Assembly (NCBI RefSeq): GCF_030867095.1
Contig: NC_081830.1
Location: 38,812,781-38,876,780 of the forward strand
DNA: 64,000 bases
Source: Alligator mississippiensis
Taxonomy: Eukaryota > Chordata > Crocodylia > Alligatoridae
Direction of reading: 5' to 3'
Below, one piece after another: positions 10,152 to 22,837 of this stretch. Position 1 is the first letter of the stretch. The number at the start of each line of letters is the position of its first letter. The notes under the pieces were generated by a model. It saw only the letters and a program-made list of their open reading frames with translations, searched no databases and had not been told where the DNA came from. A program made the position numbers and the translations under genes.

Positions 10152-11907
10152 CCTTAATTACATTTCTTATCAACAACACAGAAGGTTTTTTAGTCTTCAT
10201 TTATGGATTCTTAATAGGACAAAAACAAAGATTAGAAACTTGTAATACCACTAGCACCTGCAGCCAGTAATCAAAGAAATATTAAACTTTACACGTCTTG
10301 TATTAGTCCAGTCCTATCCAACACAAATCTATGCTGTACCAAAAATCTATGCTTTACCTCTTGAGTCTTACTGAGAGCTATATCTGAAATACAAAAGAAT
10401 TCCCCCTTTGGAGCGATTACATATACACTGCTACTGTGTGGGGACAGTCAACCTAATTCTTGGAGTCTATTGAAGAGGATGAATGGAAACCTACATGCCC
10501 TTTTGATTTTCTATACTAGATCTTAAACCTAATTAAACCAAAAGTTTGACTTTATTTGTATCCTTATTGTATCCCTAGGCAATAGCAGAAATACCTTCCT
10601 GGTGCTAAGCACTGTCCCACTCCCTTGTGACCTGTAACCAGTCTCTACGGACTATCAACAGCCTACTAGCCACTTCAGGCCTCTACTAGATACCCCCTTC
10701 CCTTGTGTCTCCTTCTGAAATTTTGTTACCTCTGATGATGCCCACCTCGACTTAGGAACTGCTGCTTGCTGACCATGATCCACAGATCACTTGCTCTCTC
10801 AGGCTTTTTCTTGGGCAAGTAGATAAACAGATGAATGAGTGTCCTAGTTTTGGAGACAGTTTCTAAACTGATCTAAATTTATGTTTATAATGAATCCACA
10901 TGTAGCCAAAGCATTGGGTAGGTACATTTTTATTAGTGTCGTAAATAGTGTTTAGCACTTGTCACTGACAGGTTGGATGTGAGCATTCAGGGTCTCTGAT
11001 ATAACTGCATGATTAATATAAATCAAAAAGTAGTACTAGGACTGGAATTATTCTACTGACAAAAAAAGAGGCCACTCTTTTGGGACCAGCAACACCAAAT
11101 GCCTCAATTCTTGCAAGTTCTTCCCACAGCAATCTCCATGGAAACTTTCACAGCAGAAAAAGGAAATAGCAGGTCCACTTTACACAGCCCAGTGCCATAA
11201 ACATGCAGCATGCAAGAGCACACCTGCCCTCTGCACTCTGCAGGGTGGCTGGAGATAATTGGCAGGAAACTTACACAAATCTTGCCTGTACTCTATACAG
11301 TCTGTGTTTAAAAGGAGGGCTTCATTTTCCAGAGCTGTCACTGCCATCTCTTGTGAGTAACTAAGATGCATACAGACACCATGGGTCAGGAATATAGTTG
11401 CATCAGCTTATATTAAGACTGAATTCAGCCCAGTGGTTTTACAAAATTAGGCCAGCATAGTAATATTAGCAGTCCAGACCCTCCCTCATTTTTTAAACCA
11501 ATTCAAACTGGTCCAACAGGATTTGTGTCTTTAGCGACTTCTCATTTCTTAGTAGCTATAAATTTGTAAGCATACTCCCTAAACAGACATTCCCCTACAT
11601 ATTCCATTCACTGACCATTCTGAGAGTGAAAATTTAATTCTCAGTTGCTTCTCAGTTTACAATATTATCCTCCTTTCTCCCCCCTACAGTCTTAATAGTT
11701 TTAAATACAGCTTGTATTGAGTTCTGATTTCTGTCATTTAGCTAAGTTTCTTCTTGTTTCTTCCCTAATAACTCTTCCATGTGTAACCAGGCTTAATCTA
11801 AAAGCAGAAATAGGCAACTCTAGTTTTTTTTCCTCCATGAGGTTAATACTAGTGTAGTGTGTTCCACAAAATAGTCTTGATTGCTTAATTATCAGACTGA
11901 ATAACAG
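10152..11907. other. Unassigned intergenic sequence
   Basis: No exon-like open frame with splice sites and no recognised repeat. Short open frames look like chance. Confidence 0.4.
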
Positions 11908-13034
11908 TGGCCACATGTACACAAGAAACTGACTGCACAGTTGTTGCTGCACAGTCATTTAGTACTTGCATACCCAAGTACTAAGACTAGGGACAGACAT
12001 TACACATAAACCGGTTTAACTGATTAGAAACTGATTTAAACCTGTAACAGAACAGATGTTCAGTGCAGATAAACCAGCTTGAAAATGGCTGAAACTGGTT
12101 TGAGATAAACCTGGTTAAATGTAGCATCAGGCTTAACTGCTTTGGCTCAAACTGGCTTATGCAATGTTTGTCCCAGACCCCTTGCTGGTTTAAGATAAAT
12201 CAGACTCCCCCAGCATCCCAGCATGCTCTCTGGGCTAGGCGGGGCTCTCTGTTCTACAGCATGGCTGGCCCCTCCCCTCTACTCCCTGGCTGTAGCTCTG
12301 GCAGAGACTTGCACACAAAGACCATCTGTCTGGCTTCCCCCTGCTAAGCAGGGATTATTCCCCACTCCCCTCTGCCTTACACAAACATGTTAGCATTAGC
12401 TAGCAGACCACATGCTGGATACGGTCCGTGCTGTGGAAGACAGCAAAGGCAGACAGGCTTTTTGGAGCTAATCAGCAGGTAGCTGAATGTCCTTCCTTGG
12501 AATAGCTGTGGAAGAAGAGCTTGGAGAGAGACTTTGTTTTCTTAATGGGTTGATAAACAATGCATTAGGGATGATAAAATTCTCAGCTGGGCTGCTGGGG
12601 GGGAAATAATCAGTGTGTCCTGTTGGAGCCTGGCTACACCCCCCTCAGCTCAGCTCTGTGGAAGTGAAGGGTAGGCTGCTCTAGAGACCCCTGGCTTCTA
12701 GCCTGAGCCACTGCAGGCGTGTGCCTGCATTTCTAGAATGAAAAGGGAGTGTCTATCCACCTCCTAATCGGTTCAAGCTTTGCAGGAGACTAACCTGAAA
12801 ACACTGAATCAATTCAGGATCAGCCTTTTTGAATGTCTGTCTTTAGTCTAAATGACCGTGCAGTTAGCAGCATTACTTCGCATTAGCATCTCCACATGGC
12901 TTCTTGGTCATGCTGACTACACAGTAGCTCATTACTACAGTAGAGTAGTGTCGCAATAAGGTTCATGCCCTGTGATGCTACTGAGCAGTAGTAACAAACT
13001 ACTGTGCAGTAAGCATCTCATGTAGATTTGGCCA
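11908..13034. mobile_element. Short inverted-terminal-repeat element (Y), interrupted by X copy 2
   Basis: The left end TGGCCACATGTACAC and the right end, reverse-complemented TGGCCAAATCTACATGAGA, are related. Both are followed inward by CTGCACAGT-type motifs. Without the inserted X element (11986-12847) the host is only ~265 bp, a typical miniature element. No clear target duplication is seen at its outer ends. Confidence 0.6.
11986..12847 (-). mobile_element. X-family terminal-repeat element, copy 2
   Basis: The ends are ACTAGGGACAGACATT and, reverse-complemented, ACTAAAGACAGACATT. The flanks CTAAG (11981-11985) and CTAAA (12848-12852) fit a 5-bp duplication. The target is independently predictable: the host hairpin arm GTCATTTAGTACTTG (11954-11968) predicts CAAGTACTAAATGAC on the other arm, which is exactly what remains when this 862-bp insertion and one CTAA(A) are removed. 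The interior matches copy 1 in inverted orientation, including the AAACCAG/GGTTT motifs and GC-rich core. Confidence 0.75.
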
Positions 13035-13645
13035 TTGCCTCCCAAACCAAGATGAATCCCTTACATTCATCCTTTTGTGTAGCCTGGCATCATCAACTCA
13101 CATTTTGTTTCCAGTGGCATATACCTGTGTTATTTCTCATGTCCTTTTTTCTGACTAGAGCTAAGATCACTTCACCATGGCCCAGAGTTTATAAATCAGG
13201 GACCTTTGACTCTTCATATATGATGAGACATTTATGGGCAAAGTCTAATTTATGCATTGTGGATTTTTTCTGGGACTTGCAAGAAGACCAACTATAAGAA
13301 AACTAAAAGACCAACTATAATGAAAAGGAATCAGTGCTGCTAGTTCCTGAATAGAACTTTCTAAAATTCATATTGTTAGTGTCTGTGGTCTCCCTGAGTT
13401 GAAGATATAGTTTGAGTCAGACTGTTGTCTTTAGATAAATTCCTCAGTGCCATGTCCATAAGTCATATCAAAAGACAGACTGTATTTAGCACTTGGTTTG
13501 AGGAAGACAGGGCAAGGCTGGGCCTTGAACTGGCTCTATCACATGCAAGTTAATCGGGTGGAGCCAGGTCAAACAGCATGTACCTTCTGACAGCACATAC
13601 CTTCCAGGCCCAGTCAGCACTCCTCTGGGGATTGTGTGACTGTGC
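13035..13645. other. Unassigned intergenic sequence
   Basis: Nothing recognisable. Confidence 0.4.
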
Positions 13646-13856
13646 CACGCTCCACCCAGGGTGGGTGTGAGTCACACAACATAGCTTCCAGGCACTAAAC
13701 GCCAGTTACGCAGTCACATCCAGGGAACCTGCACACTCATATCCAACTTGCCAGCTATGGTGCTAAATCCTATTTATTATAGTACTAAAAATTGATCTGG
13801 AAATATGTACATTCATTATAAACATCAATTTAGACCAATGGCTAGCCAGTGGACCT
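13646..13856 (+). repeat. 211-bp direct repeat, left copy (A)
   Basis: It runs from CACGCTCCACCCAGGGTGGG to CAGTGGACCTT and recurs at 14773-14984 with about 96 percent identity. The two copies bracket the segment carrying the LTR fragment. Confidence 0.9.
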
Positions 13857-13954
13857 TTCCTAGATACTACATCGATTGGACATTTAGACCAATGGCTATG
13901 ATCATTGGGTAGAAGAGGGGAGAACATCAATTCAGCAGCAAGTTTATCCACACA

Positions 13955-14145
13955 GGGTGCGCCTACATGAGACACTTTACTGTGCAGTAGAGCAGTTTAC
14001 TGTGTAGTTAGCATGCACGTCTACACATGCACATGCTTACTGTGCAGTAAACTGCTATAATTGTGAGTAAATTTGCTACCTGCAAATACAAGTAGCAGAG
14101 TTTCTTGTGATTAGTTACTGTGCAGTAGCGCTTACATAGATGCCT
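13955..14145. mobile_element. Miniature element with ACTGTGCAGT motifs
   Basis: The left CAGGGTGCGCCTACATGAGA and the reverse-complemented right CAGGCATCTATGTAAGCGCT are imperfect inverted ends, each followed by TACTGTGCAGTA-like palindromes. A second copy lies at about 24072-24262 inside the 879-bp duplication. It resembles the ends of element Y, so the two may be one family. Confidence 0.5.
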
Positions 14146-14262
14146 GATCAGAACCAAATCTGCTCCCAATCAGCCAGCTAGCGGGGAGCGGAAGATTGCT
14201 CCCTGCCCTGGGGAACTGCCTGTTTCCAGGGAAGGCTCCAACACTGGAGCCTGGGTGGGAAC

Positions 14263-14772
14263 TGTTAGGGTGACAATATTTGGATCTTAGAGAGCGCTGG
14301 ATTTGCAGCTGAATACAAGGCATGGCCTGTGGCCTAGCAAAGCTGTTGACCACAAGGCAAAATGATAGCTAAGCCAGCCATTTGCTTATGCTAAGTAACC
14401 ATTTTAACTGTGTCAACCATTTTTTCTGGAAAAAGCAGCAATTAAGTCTGTGTGCTGTGAACCAGCTACAGTAAGGAACGAGATAAGATACAGGGGTCCA
14501 AAAAAAGGTGAAAGATGGTACAATCTGAGACAGAAAAACAGACTGGAATGTGAAAAACAACATGTAATTGGTAACAGAATCCAAGATGAACATATGCAAA
14601 AAGGTGAATGGTGATTGGTGAAGAAGCCTCCAGAAGCTTCCAGGTTTTGGTCAAAGTCCACCCATTGACCGAAAGAAGAGGGTTCATGGCCTTAGACATG
14701 CACTCATAGCAAAAAGGCATGTAAACGAATGAAATGCATAGGCAATTCCATGCTAATGAAGCAAACAGTAAA
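14263..14772 (+). mobile_element. Retroviral LTR fossil, partial (copy 1)
   Basis: It begins TGTTAGGGTGAC, the same start as the complete LTR at 24380-25175, and is about 98-99 percent identical to it over the shared 510 bp. It is truncated on the right. No viral coding sequence is attached. Confidence 0.85.
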
Positions 14773-14984
14773 CACGCTCCACCCAGGGTGGGTGTGAGTC
14801 ACACAATGTAGCCTCCAGGCACTAAATGCCAGTTATGCAGTCACATCCAGGGAACCTGCACACTCACATCCAACTTGCCAGCTATGGTGCTAAATCCTAT
14901 TTATTATAATACTAAAAATTGATCTGGAAATATGTACATTCATTATAAACTTCAATTTAGACCAATGGCTAGCCAGTGGACCTT
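14773..14984 (+). repeat. 211-bp direct repeat, right copy (A')
   Basis: Same sequence as 13646-13856, starting immediately after the truncated LTR. After it the sequence becomes unique (ACTACATCTTC). Confidence 0.9.
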
Positions 14985-17900
14985 ACTACATCTTCAAAGC
15001 CAGAACATCATCATCCACCTGCCCTGGAAAGGCATAAGAGTCTTAAGTATAAATCTGTTATTTTACTGCTTTATGTCAACATTTTCCAGACTAATATCAG
15101 AAAGCTACTTCTCATGTTGGCTCTGAACCTGACACTTTGTATTAAGTCTTCCTATAGGCACCTTAGTCACCCAGTACCCTGTCCAGCAAGGTCACTGGAG
15201 GAAGACTCCCCAGCCTGACCCGCTGCTCTATTTAGATATGGTAGGAGCAGCCTCTGTCCACGGGCATTCAGATAGTGCAAGGAGATTTGATTGATGTGGA
15301 CCTAAAGCACAGTATCAATTTGACAGACTGTGCTGTGAAAAGCTGGCTGACAATTCTCCCTGACTTGAACCTTTCCTCGTGACAGCAGCATGACACAAAA
15401 CCATCTGCAGAGTCCTTTTCCTTCCTACTTACTTTTATTTAATTCTTTCAGCCTGGTACAGTGCAGTGCTTTTGGAGGACAGCAGAGTCCTTCCGACAAC
15501 TGACACATTTCCTTGTTTTAAGAAGAGGGTGGGTGAAGTGGGCTGTTGTAAACTGGATTTGTAGAAGCTTAATGGTTGAGGCACTGAACTGGGTGTTGGG
15601 GGAGTTGGGTTCCTTTGCCCGTCTTTGCTACAGTTCACCATGAAGCTTAGAGCAAGTCACTTCTATAAAAAGGAATAATATTTTTTCTCCTCCCTGACCC
15701 TCTTTTATCTTGTCTTCATGTTATGAGCTCTTTCAGGCGAGGCCTATCTCTTGCACTATACACGCACAGAACTGAGCATAAAAGAGCCTGATCAGGGTGA
15801 GAGTATCTAAAGGTCAGTGAAATACACGAGCACTAATTTCACCTGTGGGATGCACTGCAGGTATGTTCTCTGGGACTCTGGCTCTTCATGGTCCCTGTTG
15901 ATATCTGTAAGTTATATCAGTTATATATAAGTAATATAAGTTATAATATATAAATAAATATATATATATTTGGTGTCAGGATATATTTAGAATAGGCCAC
16001 TGGTTCTGGAGTTTGCTTCCCGTGTTGGATACAAGGCCTTTTCCTTCACTCATGAATCTTGTTACTAGTTATCTTCAGTTTGGAACAAGATTTCTTTGCT
16101 GAACTAGAAGTCATGTCTTTTTTCTGAGGGAGAAGGTTATTATTTTTTGGTTGGTTGTTGGGGGGGGTGTTCATTTGCTAGTTACTGCTGTGTTTTCTCA
16201 GTTTGTATTACTTTAGGGCTTCTCTCGTGTAAAAGGATTAGAGTTCCTTAGAAGCCTGAAAATTTTGTTGCTAGGCACCACCATAATAAAGATTATGATT
16301 AAAAATTGCTTATAGAAATCTCAAAATAAATTGCTTCAAGAATTATTTTGTTGATACAGAACCTCCAGTGTGCACCACTGTGCTGTGAAAATTATGGGGA
16401 GCTACACAGTTAAAATCCTTCACACGGCACTGCAAGTGTCCCCTCCTTAATTATGGCTGTGAAGAACAATATGTACTTGGTGTGTGTCTCTGGGCAGGTC
16501 TTTGTTCTACAGATGCTGCTATATTTATGCACAGTCTTAAACTGGATCAGACTTATCAATATTTATCACAGTTTGGATAAAATCAGAACTACCTTGAACC
16601 TTCACTCTGCATTCAAAGTATAATGGAGCCAGCCATGTCTTTTTTCAAGTTTCAGACTGTTTGGCTAACTTAAATTTTTAATTTTCATTTTCATTTTACT
16701 GCAAATTCCTGGCTTCATCCAAGACTTGAAGTGCCAATATATGACATAACATAGTAAGTACTCGCAAGCCTGTGAACCCACCAATAGCTTGAAATCTCAG
16801 GATGTACTTTGTTCTTAAAAGGGACCCTGAAGCCCTGTGTACCTGGCTTTTGTTTTGGGTTTTTTTTTTAAAGAGATAACAAAATCCTATTCTACCTCAG
16901 ACGTTCAAGTAAGATTCTGTTCCACCCTACTCAAGTCCCCAAAAAATATTACTGCAGAAGTTGGGTAGGTTTTCCTTGTCCTCATTGCTTTGTGTGACTT
17001 AATCCAAAGGCTAAGGTGAAGGCAAATTGCAAAAATAGACATGTTAACAGTTTTTCAGGGGCTTGAGCACAGTGGAGTTTAAACACACAGAGATTTAGGT
17101 GCCTAAGTGCCACTTAGACATCTAATAGGTGGAATAGGATTTGGCCCTGCTGGAAAGAAGCAGCCTACACGGTTAGATGCTGAAAAATTTAGCAGTGGTT
17201 TTGCTCCTGAGCAACTGGCAGCCTAAATGCAAAGATCCTCCTGATGTAAGAAGGGAAATAGTCTCTTTTTAAAAGAGCTGTCATAGGTAAGCAACTGCCA
17301 GGCAAAACCACAGTCTGTCTCCCTTGAAAAGAAATGCAGTTTGGTTGGCTGGTGCCTGGAATGGTTGCTGTTTAGCTTTTTACATTTTCTCACAGAAATT
17401 AATGCCTGTTTTGTGCAAAGTTGGTCTCCCTCTAAATGAGCTCACTCCCTGTGGTTGCCCATTTATTCCTACCGCGCTGTGCCAATGGCGTGTTTCTTTC
17501 CCTCTGTCCACTGGCGTTCTAGCAGTCGGAGCTACCTCACAGGGATACCTTGTCTGTGCCAGCAAGGGCTCCTGGAGAATGACTTTCATCAGGACAGTGC
17601 CTTGTCTTTTCCACCTGGAAGTGCTGGATTTATGCCCTTGTTTGTTGACTAAGTTTTCTGCCTCCCAAATGCGCTCTGCCAACATCATCAATCATTTTTT
17701 TTCCCTGAAATCAGTTTTCACTCACCTGCTAATGAGACACTGTCATGTGCGGTTTGTTCTTTCATTTACCATCAGGGTAGGCTGCATATCCACAGGATCT
17801 GTGCTCAATTCCAGTGATTTATCTTGAATTTGAAGTGAAGTTCTGAGTCCTAGACTGGGTAATCCCGGCTCGAAACTTCTATGACCTTCAGCCCTAGTTA

Positions 17901-18573
17901 CTTTCTCTCACCTGCCGCTGCATGCTGGAAAGCAAAGTTTTCCAAAGGGCTTTGTTTACTTAGTTTCCAGAGTCACGGCAAACATGATTTAAAGAAACAG
18001 CTTGCTCTCTATTCAGAAAAGGTAGGGCAACCATGCGCCAAACGTCTTTCATGATGTTCGTATTGAAGGCTTAACTACAGTGCATGTGCAAGACACCTGG
18101 CATAAATCTTTAATTGACTGGGTGATAATTGGAAATTTGGGGCAATGGGTGAGCACTGCAAACTTAAATGAGTGGAAACAATAAATGGTATTTGTCTACT
18201 GCTGTTAGGGCAAACTGGTTCAGCCTTGCATTAATTACAGCCACTGGAAGTGTGACTGCTTAATATTTTAGCATTTTTAGTTGCTATTTTTAATTCCACA
18301 TGGGTGATGGTAGCTGAGCATTGGAGTGTCTGCAGCAGAGTCAGTCTGGGTTTGTGCCCTTTAAATCTATTAAGCTAAATTTGTTTTTTATTTTCTCCAT
18401 ACAACCACTTTGATTTCTCAGCAAGATTTGGCATTTCCTGCCCTCCTCGATCAGACTGTATGGTAAATCAACTTTTCATGGTGGTCTCCACCTGATTCTT
18501 CAAACAAAGGCAAGTAAGCCTAGGAGTTTTCTAGACAGCTGCACAGTGCTACACTTAAGAGAAGAGGCCTCAC
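14985..18573. other. Unassigned intergenic sequence
   Basis: It contains an AT-rich simple stretch (about 15905-15970). A 167-codon open frame at 17324-17827 shows no domain and no splice context, and I do not call it a gene. Confidence 0.4.
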
Positions 18574-18702
18574 TTGGAGCCCATGCAAGTCTTTCTGTTG
18601 ATTTATGTGATGTTTTTTATGGGTCATAAAATTATCCCAACTCCTTGTAGATTCTGCTGTTGTATTCTCGTGTCTGATCTCCTTGGACTCTAAATTTTCC
18701 AT
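18574..18702 (-). CDS. NGEF: Candidate first coding exon of NGEF (ephexin-1), tentative
   Basis: On the minus strand an ATG in good context (AAC before, G after) opens 43 codons starting MENLESKEI, followed by a possible donor CAA|GTGAGG. The first residues loosely recall human NGEF (METRESEDL...), with W and N residues spaced similarly further on. NGEF encodes a RhoA/Rac/Cdc42 exchange factor acting downstream of EphA receptors in neurons. In mammals it lies on the opposite strand just upstream of NEU2, which is the expected place and direction here. The similarity is short and weak: without synteny I would not propose it. No further NGEF exon is visible at lower coordinates. The alternative is a chance open frame. 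Confidence 0.25.
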
Positions 18703-18718
18703 GTTAACTGAATACTCT

Positions 18719-18943
18719 GGGCTAGATGCTCAACTCCTCCAAATCATCCTTGCTTCACTGAAGCCACTGGGACTATGCTGTCCATAGATGCTAACTTTTA
18801 TTTTTGCTGGGGGAGGGGGCTAAGATGATGGCCATGTGGAAAGTTTTAAGCATTTCAGGAGACAGCCCTCTTCCTGAGGAGGGCCAGGGCCCTTGAACCC
18901 CCACATACTCAACACCTCTGATATGTACCCTGAGAATCTGGCC
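18719..18943. mobile_element. Small inverted-terminal-repeat element
   Basis: The left end GGGCTAGATGCTCA pairs with the right TGAGAATCTGGCC (reverse complement GGCCAGATTCTCA). At 225 bp with no coding potential it looks like an old miniature element. The call rests on the ends only. Confidence 0.45.
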
Positions 18944-19836
18944 TTGTGTGTGCCGTGTGGTCAGCAAGAGGTTCTATGACTGATCCAGGCCAATATTGTG
19001 TAGAAATGGTGAGCAGTCGCAATATGAACCGTGTCTTTGGCTTGTGAGAGGAGAATTAGTGTATCTGGCTGTCCAGAGATTCAGCAAAGAATCTAGTGGA
19101 CTCCTGACTCTGTTCTACTATGAGAAGTGCAGTTTGATGAAGCAAGATAATCTTTTATTTATTTTAAACCCACTACTGTGACCTGCATTGAGTGTTTACT
19201 TATGAGATGGGGTAAAGGAGGAAAACTTTCTGTTTATATGGCAACTTCAGGATCTAAAATCTCTCAATTGACTCCTTTATGACTCTCTTTCTTTAACTAA
19301 ATCCTGCATTGGTATTTTCTTTGTAAGTATGTCTCTTCTGTCTCTAGCCATCTTCCCTGCCTTTCTTTAACCCTTGTCATTCTCACTGATCTTTTATAAA
19401 AAGATAAAGTATGTGGACATGTAGCAGTTTCCCCCAATTCAGTGAAAACACAGTATAATATACACCACAAAATGTTAGGGACAGATGTTAGGGAATCAAA
19501 AACATAAATACCCTGAGGAAGAAGCTGGGAACTGTACACATAATAAGTGGCATCATGACCATAGGATGGTTGAGATAGGGCTAAAACACAAAAAAATTAA
19601 GAGAGAAACTAAGCCCATATGTAAACCACCTAATAAATCTGGCTTGTCTGAAGAATTAAACAGGGTTGTTAGAATATCATCTATCCAAATACAGATTATG
19701 ATGTTCCCTTGGCCCAAGCAGTTAACCATAATCTTCTAAAACTTGTGAGGCTGTTTACATTGCAAAGATGATGTAAATCAGGTTTTCCTTGTGTGTAATC
19801 CTGCTTATTCACAAGAAATGTCCACAAAGTGCTGTT

Positions 19837-19856
19837 CCCCCCCCCCCCCCCCCCCC
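19837..19856. repeat. Poly-C tract, 20 bases
   Basis: An uninterrupted run of 20 C. Its true length in the genome may differ because such runs are hard to sequence. Confidence 0.95.
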
Positions 19857-21675
19857 GTGCAGTAAGAACAAAGACAACAGTTTTCTGCCTTGTCTGGCGA
19901 GTCCTGTCCCTGCAGATGCTCAGCCCCACAGCTTCCTCCCAGGGGCAGCATTTACCACTGCTTTTCTGGATTTCTGCTTCTCACTTGACCAGCTGCAACC
20001 AGGTAGTTCTGCAGCCTGCTTGTTCAAGTGAAACCCATCAGCCCCTGTGGCATGGCTTGGCCTATGACCGGTTTTGCTGTGATGTTTAGTGTCTTGGGCA
20101 GTAGGTTCCATTGTTTCAGCTGTTTCTTAGGTAAGACATTAAAAGCTTCTATTGTAGTGATATGTACTGAATTCCCTGAGTTGCTCTTAAATTTCTAGCA
20201 AATTTCAAAGTCAATGAAAGCAGTCTCAAAGCATTTTGCCAGGGAAATAGAACTTGCATTGATACTTTTTAACAAAATAATTCTGTCTGTCATTAAGCAC
20301 AGCCTTTTATTATTTAATTTTAATGTCTCTTCACATGTGCTTACCCATATTAAATTCTAAATTCCTTTTCCCAGGCTTCTTTAGAACTTTGCCAGCAACT
20401 ACTCCTATATCTTTCTTTAGAGGTGGCACCCAAAACTGAACACAGTACTCCAAGTGAGAATACTCCATTGTTCAATATACTGTCATTGTATTATGTCCTG
20501 CATTATTTTTATATCCCCTTATTAAAGCACCCACACATCCTATTTGCATTTTTTATAACTCTTTTTTTAAATTCTAATTACAACAACCCAAGTACAAGAG
20601 CAAAGAAATAGGTGTAGAGTAGCAGACAGTAATGGGTTGATTCTCTGCTGGTTTACCCCCATTTTATACACCACTGAGTTCTTCCTGATCTGCACCAGTG
20701 CAAGGGACTAGATGATCCAGTCCACAGTGTCTGAGCCAAGGAAGCAGTTTTTCATAAAAAGTGAAAAGTTTTAATAAATAATTACAGTGTGTGGTATTGT
20801 TTAGGGCAGCTCTTTTTATGGGAAATGTAACTTCCTTGTGAAGAGATGCATCAGGCCATATAAGTGTCTCCTAAGGGAAAGGGTGAAGGCCCCCCAGTGC
20901 TGTAGATTTTCAAAAGTGAACTGGACAAAGCAATAGAAAATGAGCGCTAAGGAACATTTCTGCAGTGGCAGGGAGATGGGATTGGATCTCTTTATATGTC
21001 TCTTCCCGTCTTATGTGAGTTGGTCTTTCCCCATACACAGAGTGTCACTGGGGTACCATTCAGATACCAACATTTATTAAACTAGTGGTGGGATTTTAGC
21101 TATGATCTTATAGCAGTGGCTCCCAGCCTTTCTATAGTGGGACCCTCTCACAGCTGTCAGTATGCAGTGTGCACTGCCCTGGAATCTGTTCCCTCCATGC
21201 CTGTTAGGAACATAGGACTGGAAGGGTCTTCCTGGGCCGTAGAGACAGTTGCAGGCAACTCTTTGTTCAAAAGGGTCCACCAGACTATCCAGGACAATTT
21301 GAAAAGACCCTGCAGCATGCCATGGACAGAGAACAGGAGATCACTTATGGAAACCCTTCCTGATTTGTTTGGAAATTAACTGCAAGCTGTCTTTTTTCTG
21401 AGACTGAAATGAACTTTCCCTCTTGTAGTACAAAAGGACAATAGGACCATGAAGAAAATCATGTCACCTCATTTTGCAACCATTAACCACACCACAGCTA
21501 TTCTGCCACCTCTTCTCCCGTGGGACAGCTCTAACTCACGTGAGTAGCGTAATGTTTAACTACTATTGTTAGAGAGTAATGGGTCTTTCTTTAGCACCAT
21601 CCATTTCCAGTGTGAAAGAGGTTTTGTGTTTTGCTGTAGATATGGTTTGCACTTATGCACATTTACAATTAGTGC

Positions 21676-21678
<3 letters not shown>

Positions 21679-21709
<31 letters not shown>
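21679..21709. repeat. CT microsatellite
   Basis: About 15 perfect CT units, followed by a C-rich stretch. Confidence 0.95.
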
Positions 21710-21711
<2 letters not shown>

Positions 21712-22837
21712 CCTCCCTTCCTCCCCAAAGAGCCAGCACGTTCAGCATGCTCGTGACAGCTTATTTTGGGAGCAAGTAATGAGACATCTAGTGGTGAACT
21801 TTCCTTTATAAACAGCTCAGTTCGCTTCTCCTTTCGATGCAGCCTCCTGGATCTGCTGTGGGTGAGGTGTTTCTCCTGTTAAAATCTTCATAGTTCCTAA
21901 TTTTTGCCAGAGTAAGCATTGCTGCTAGCTAAGGGGCATTGTTCAGGTGTTATAGAATTGATGGGATAGATAGCTTGTGCTGTACTCCACCAAGCATACA
22001 GCAGGGAAAGTCGCGCTGTTTAGTGTAAGTGCCCCACAGCGCACAGAGAGCCTTTGCTTTAAATTACAGAAAATACTGCCAGCAGGTGCATTGAATCTTA
22101 AAAGAACTGGTTGTTCAGAAAAGCACGTACTGATTGAAAACCCCCATGTAAACCCAGTATTACGTTCTCTACTGCAGGCATAACTTTCAGTTTAGCCTGG
22201 CTAGAAATCCTAGTACCACTTAACTTCTGGAGTAAAGTAAGCACTGTTTCATGCTGTTTCAGTATTGAATTCAGAATGCTTTAAACAATCTCACTTATAT
22301 TATCAGATGTGCTTCGTTAGCAGCTTCCCTTTGCACTCTGGTTTTGAGTAGGATTTATTGGCCGAGAACAGTGTGCTGGGATGAATTGCTGGCTGACTGA
22401 ATCATTAAGAAATCTCATGACCTTACCCGGGTTTAGCCTGAAATCTCTTCCAAGTAGCATAAAAATTCTGTTGTGATTCCTCTGGCAGTATGACACAGCA
22501 GAGCTGGATGCAGTCATTAATGGCAGATGAGAAAAACTCCGAGGTCAGATATGTAGTTGGAAATGTCTTGGACTAGATTTTTATGCTCATCTTGAACGGC
22601 CTCTCAGAAAAAATCCCCCAAGGAAAATAACTTAATTAGCTATTTGTGCTTAGGTGGAACAGATTCTGGTTTCTGTTTTCCCCTCCTCCCCTTACTGAAT
22701 AACCAACATGTTTGTTTTCTGGTTCTGTAGCTTGAAGTTGTTCTAGAGCAGTTTCTCCAGGATGCAGCAGCAAAACACTGTAACGGGTAGAGAGAGGGTC
22801 AAATTTGTTATGTGCTGGCCCCGAGTTAAAGGCACAC

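Larger units (their letters stand above)
13894..14772 (+). repeat. 879-bp direct duplication, copy 1
   Basis: It matches 24011-24889 along its whole length without a net gap, with about 20-25 differences counted by eye (97-98 percent). It comprises ~370 bp of flanking sequence with a miniature element, followed by the first ~510 bp of a retroviral LTR. Copy 1 stops inside the LTR where repeat A resumes. Confidence 0.92.
18944..22837. other. Unassigned intergenic sequence with simple repeats
   Basis: No gene is supported. The simple repeats are listed separately. Confidence 0.4.

Noticed and set aside
17324-17827. 167-codon open frame on the plus strand
   Set aside because: No domain, no resemblance to a known protein, unremarkable start context and no splice or polyadenylation support. 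It lies in otherwise unassigned intergenic DNA.
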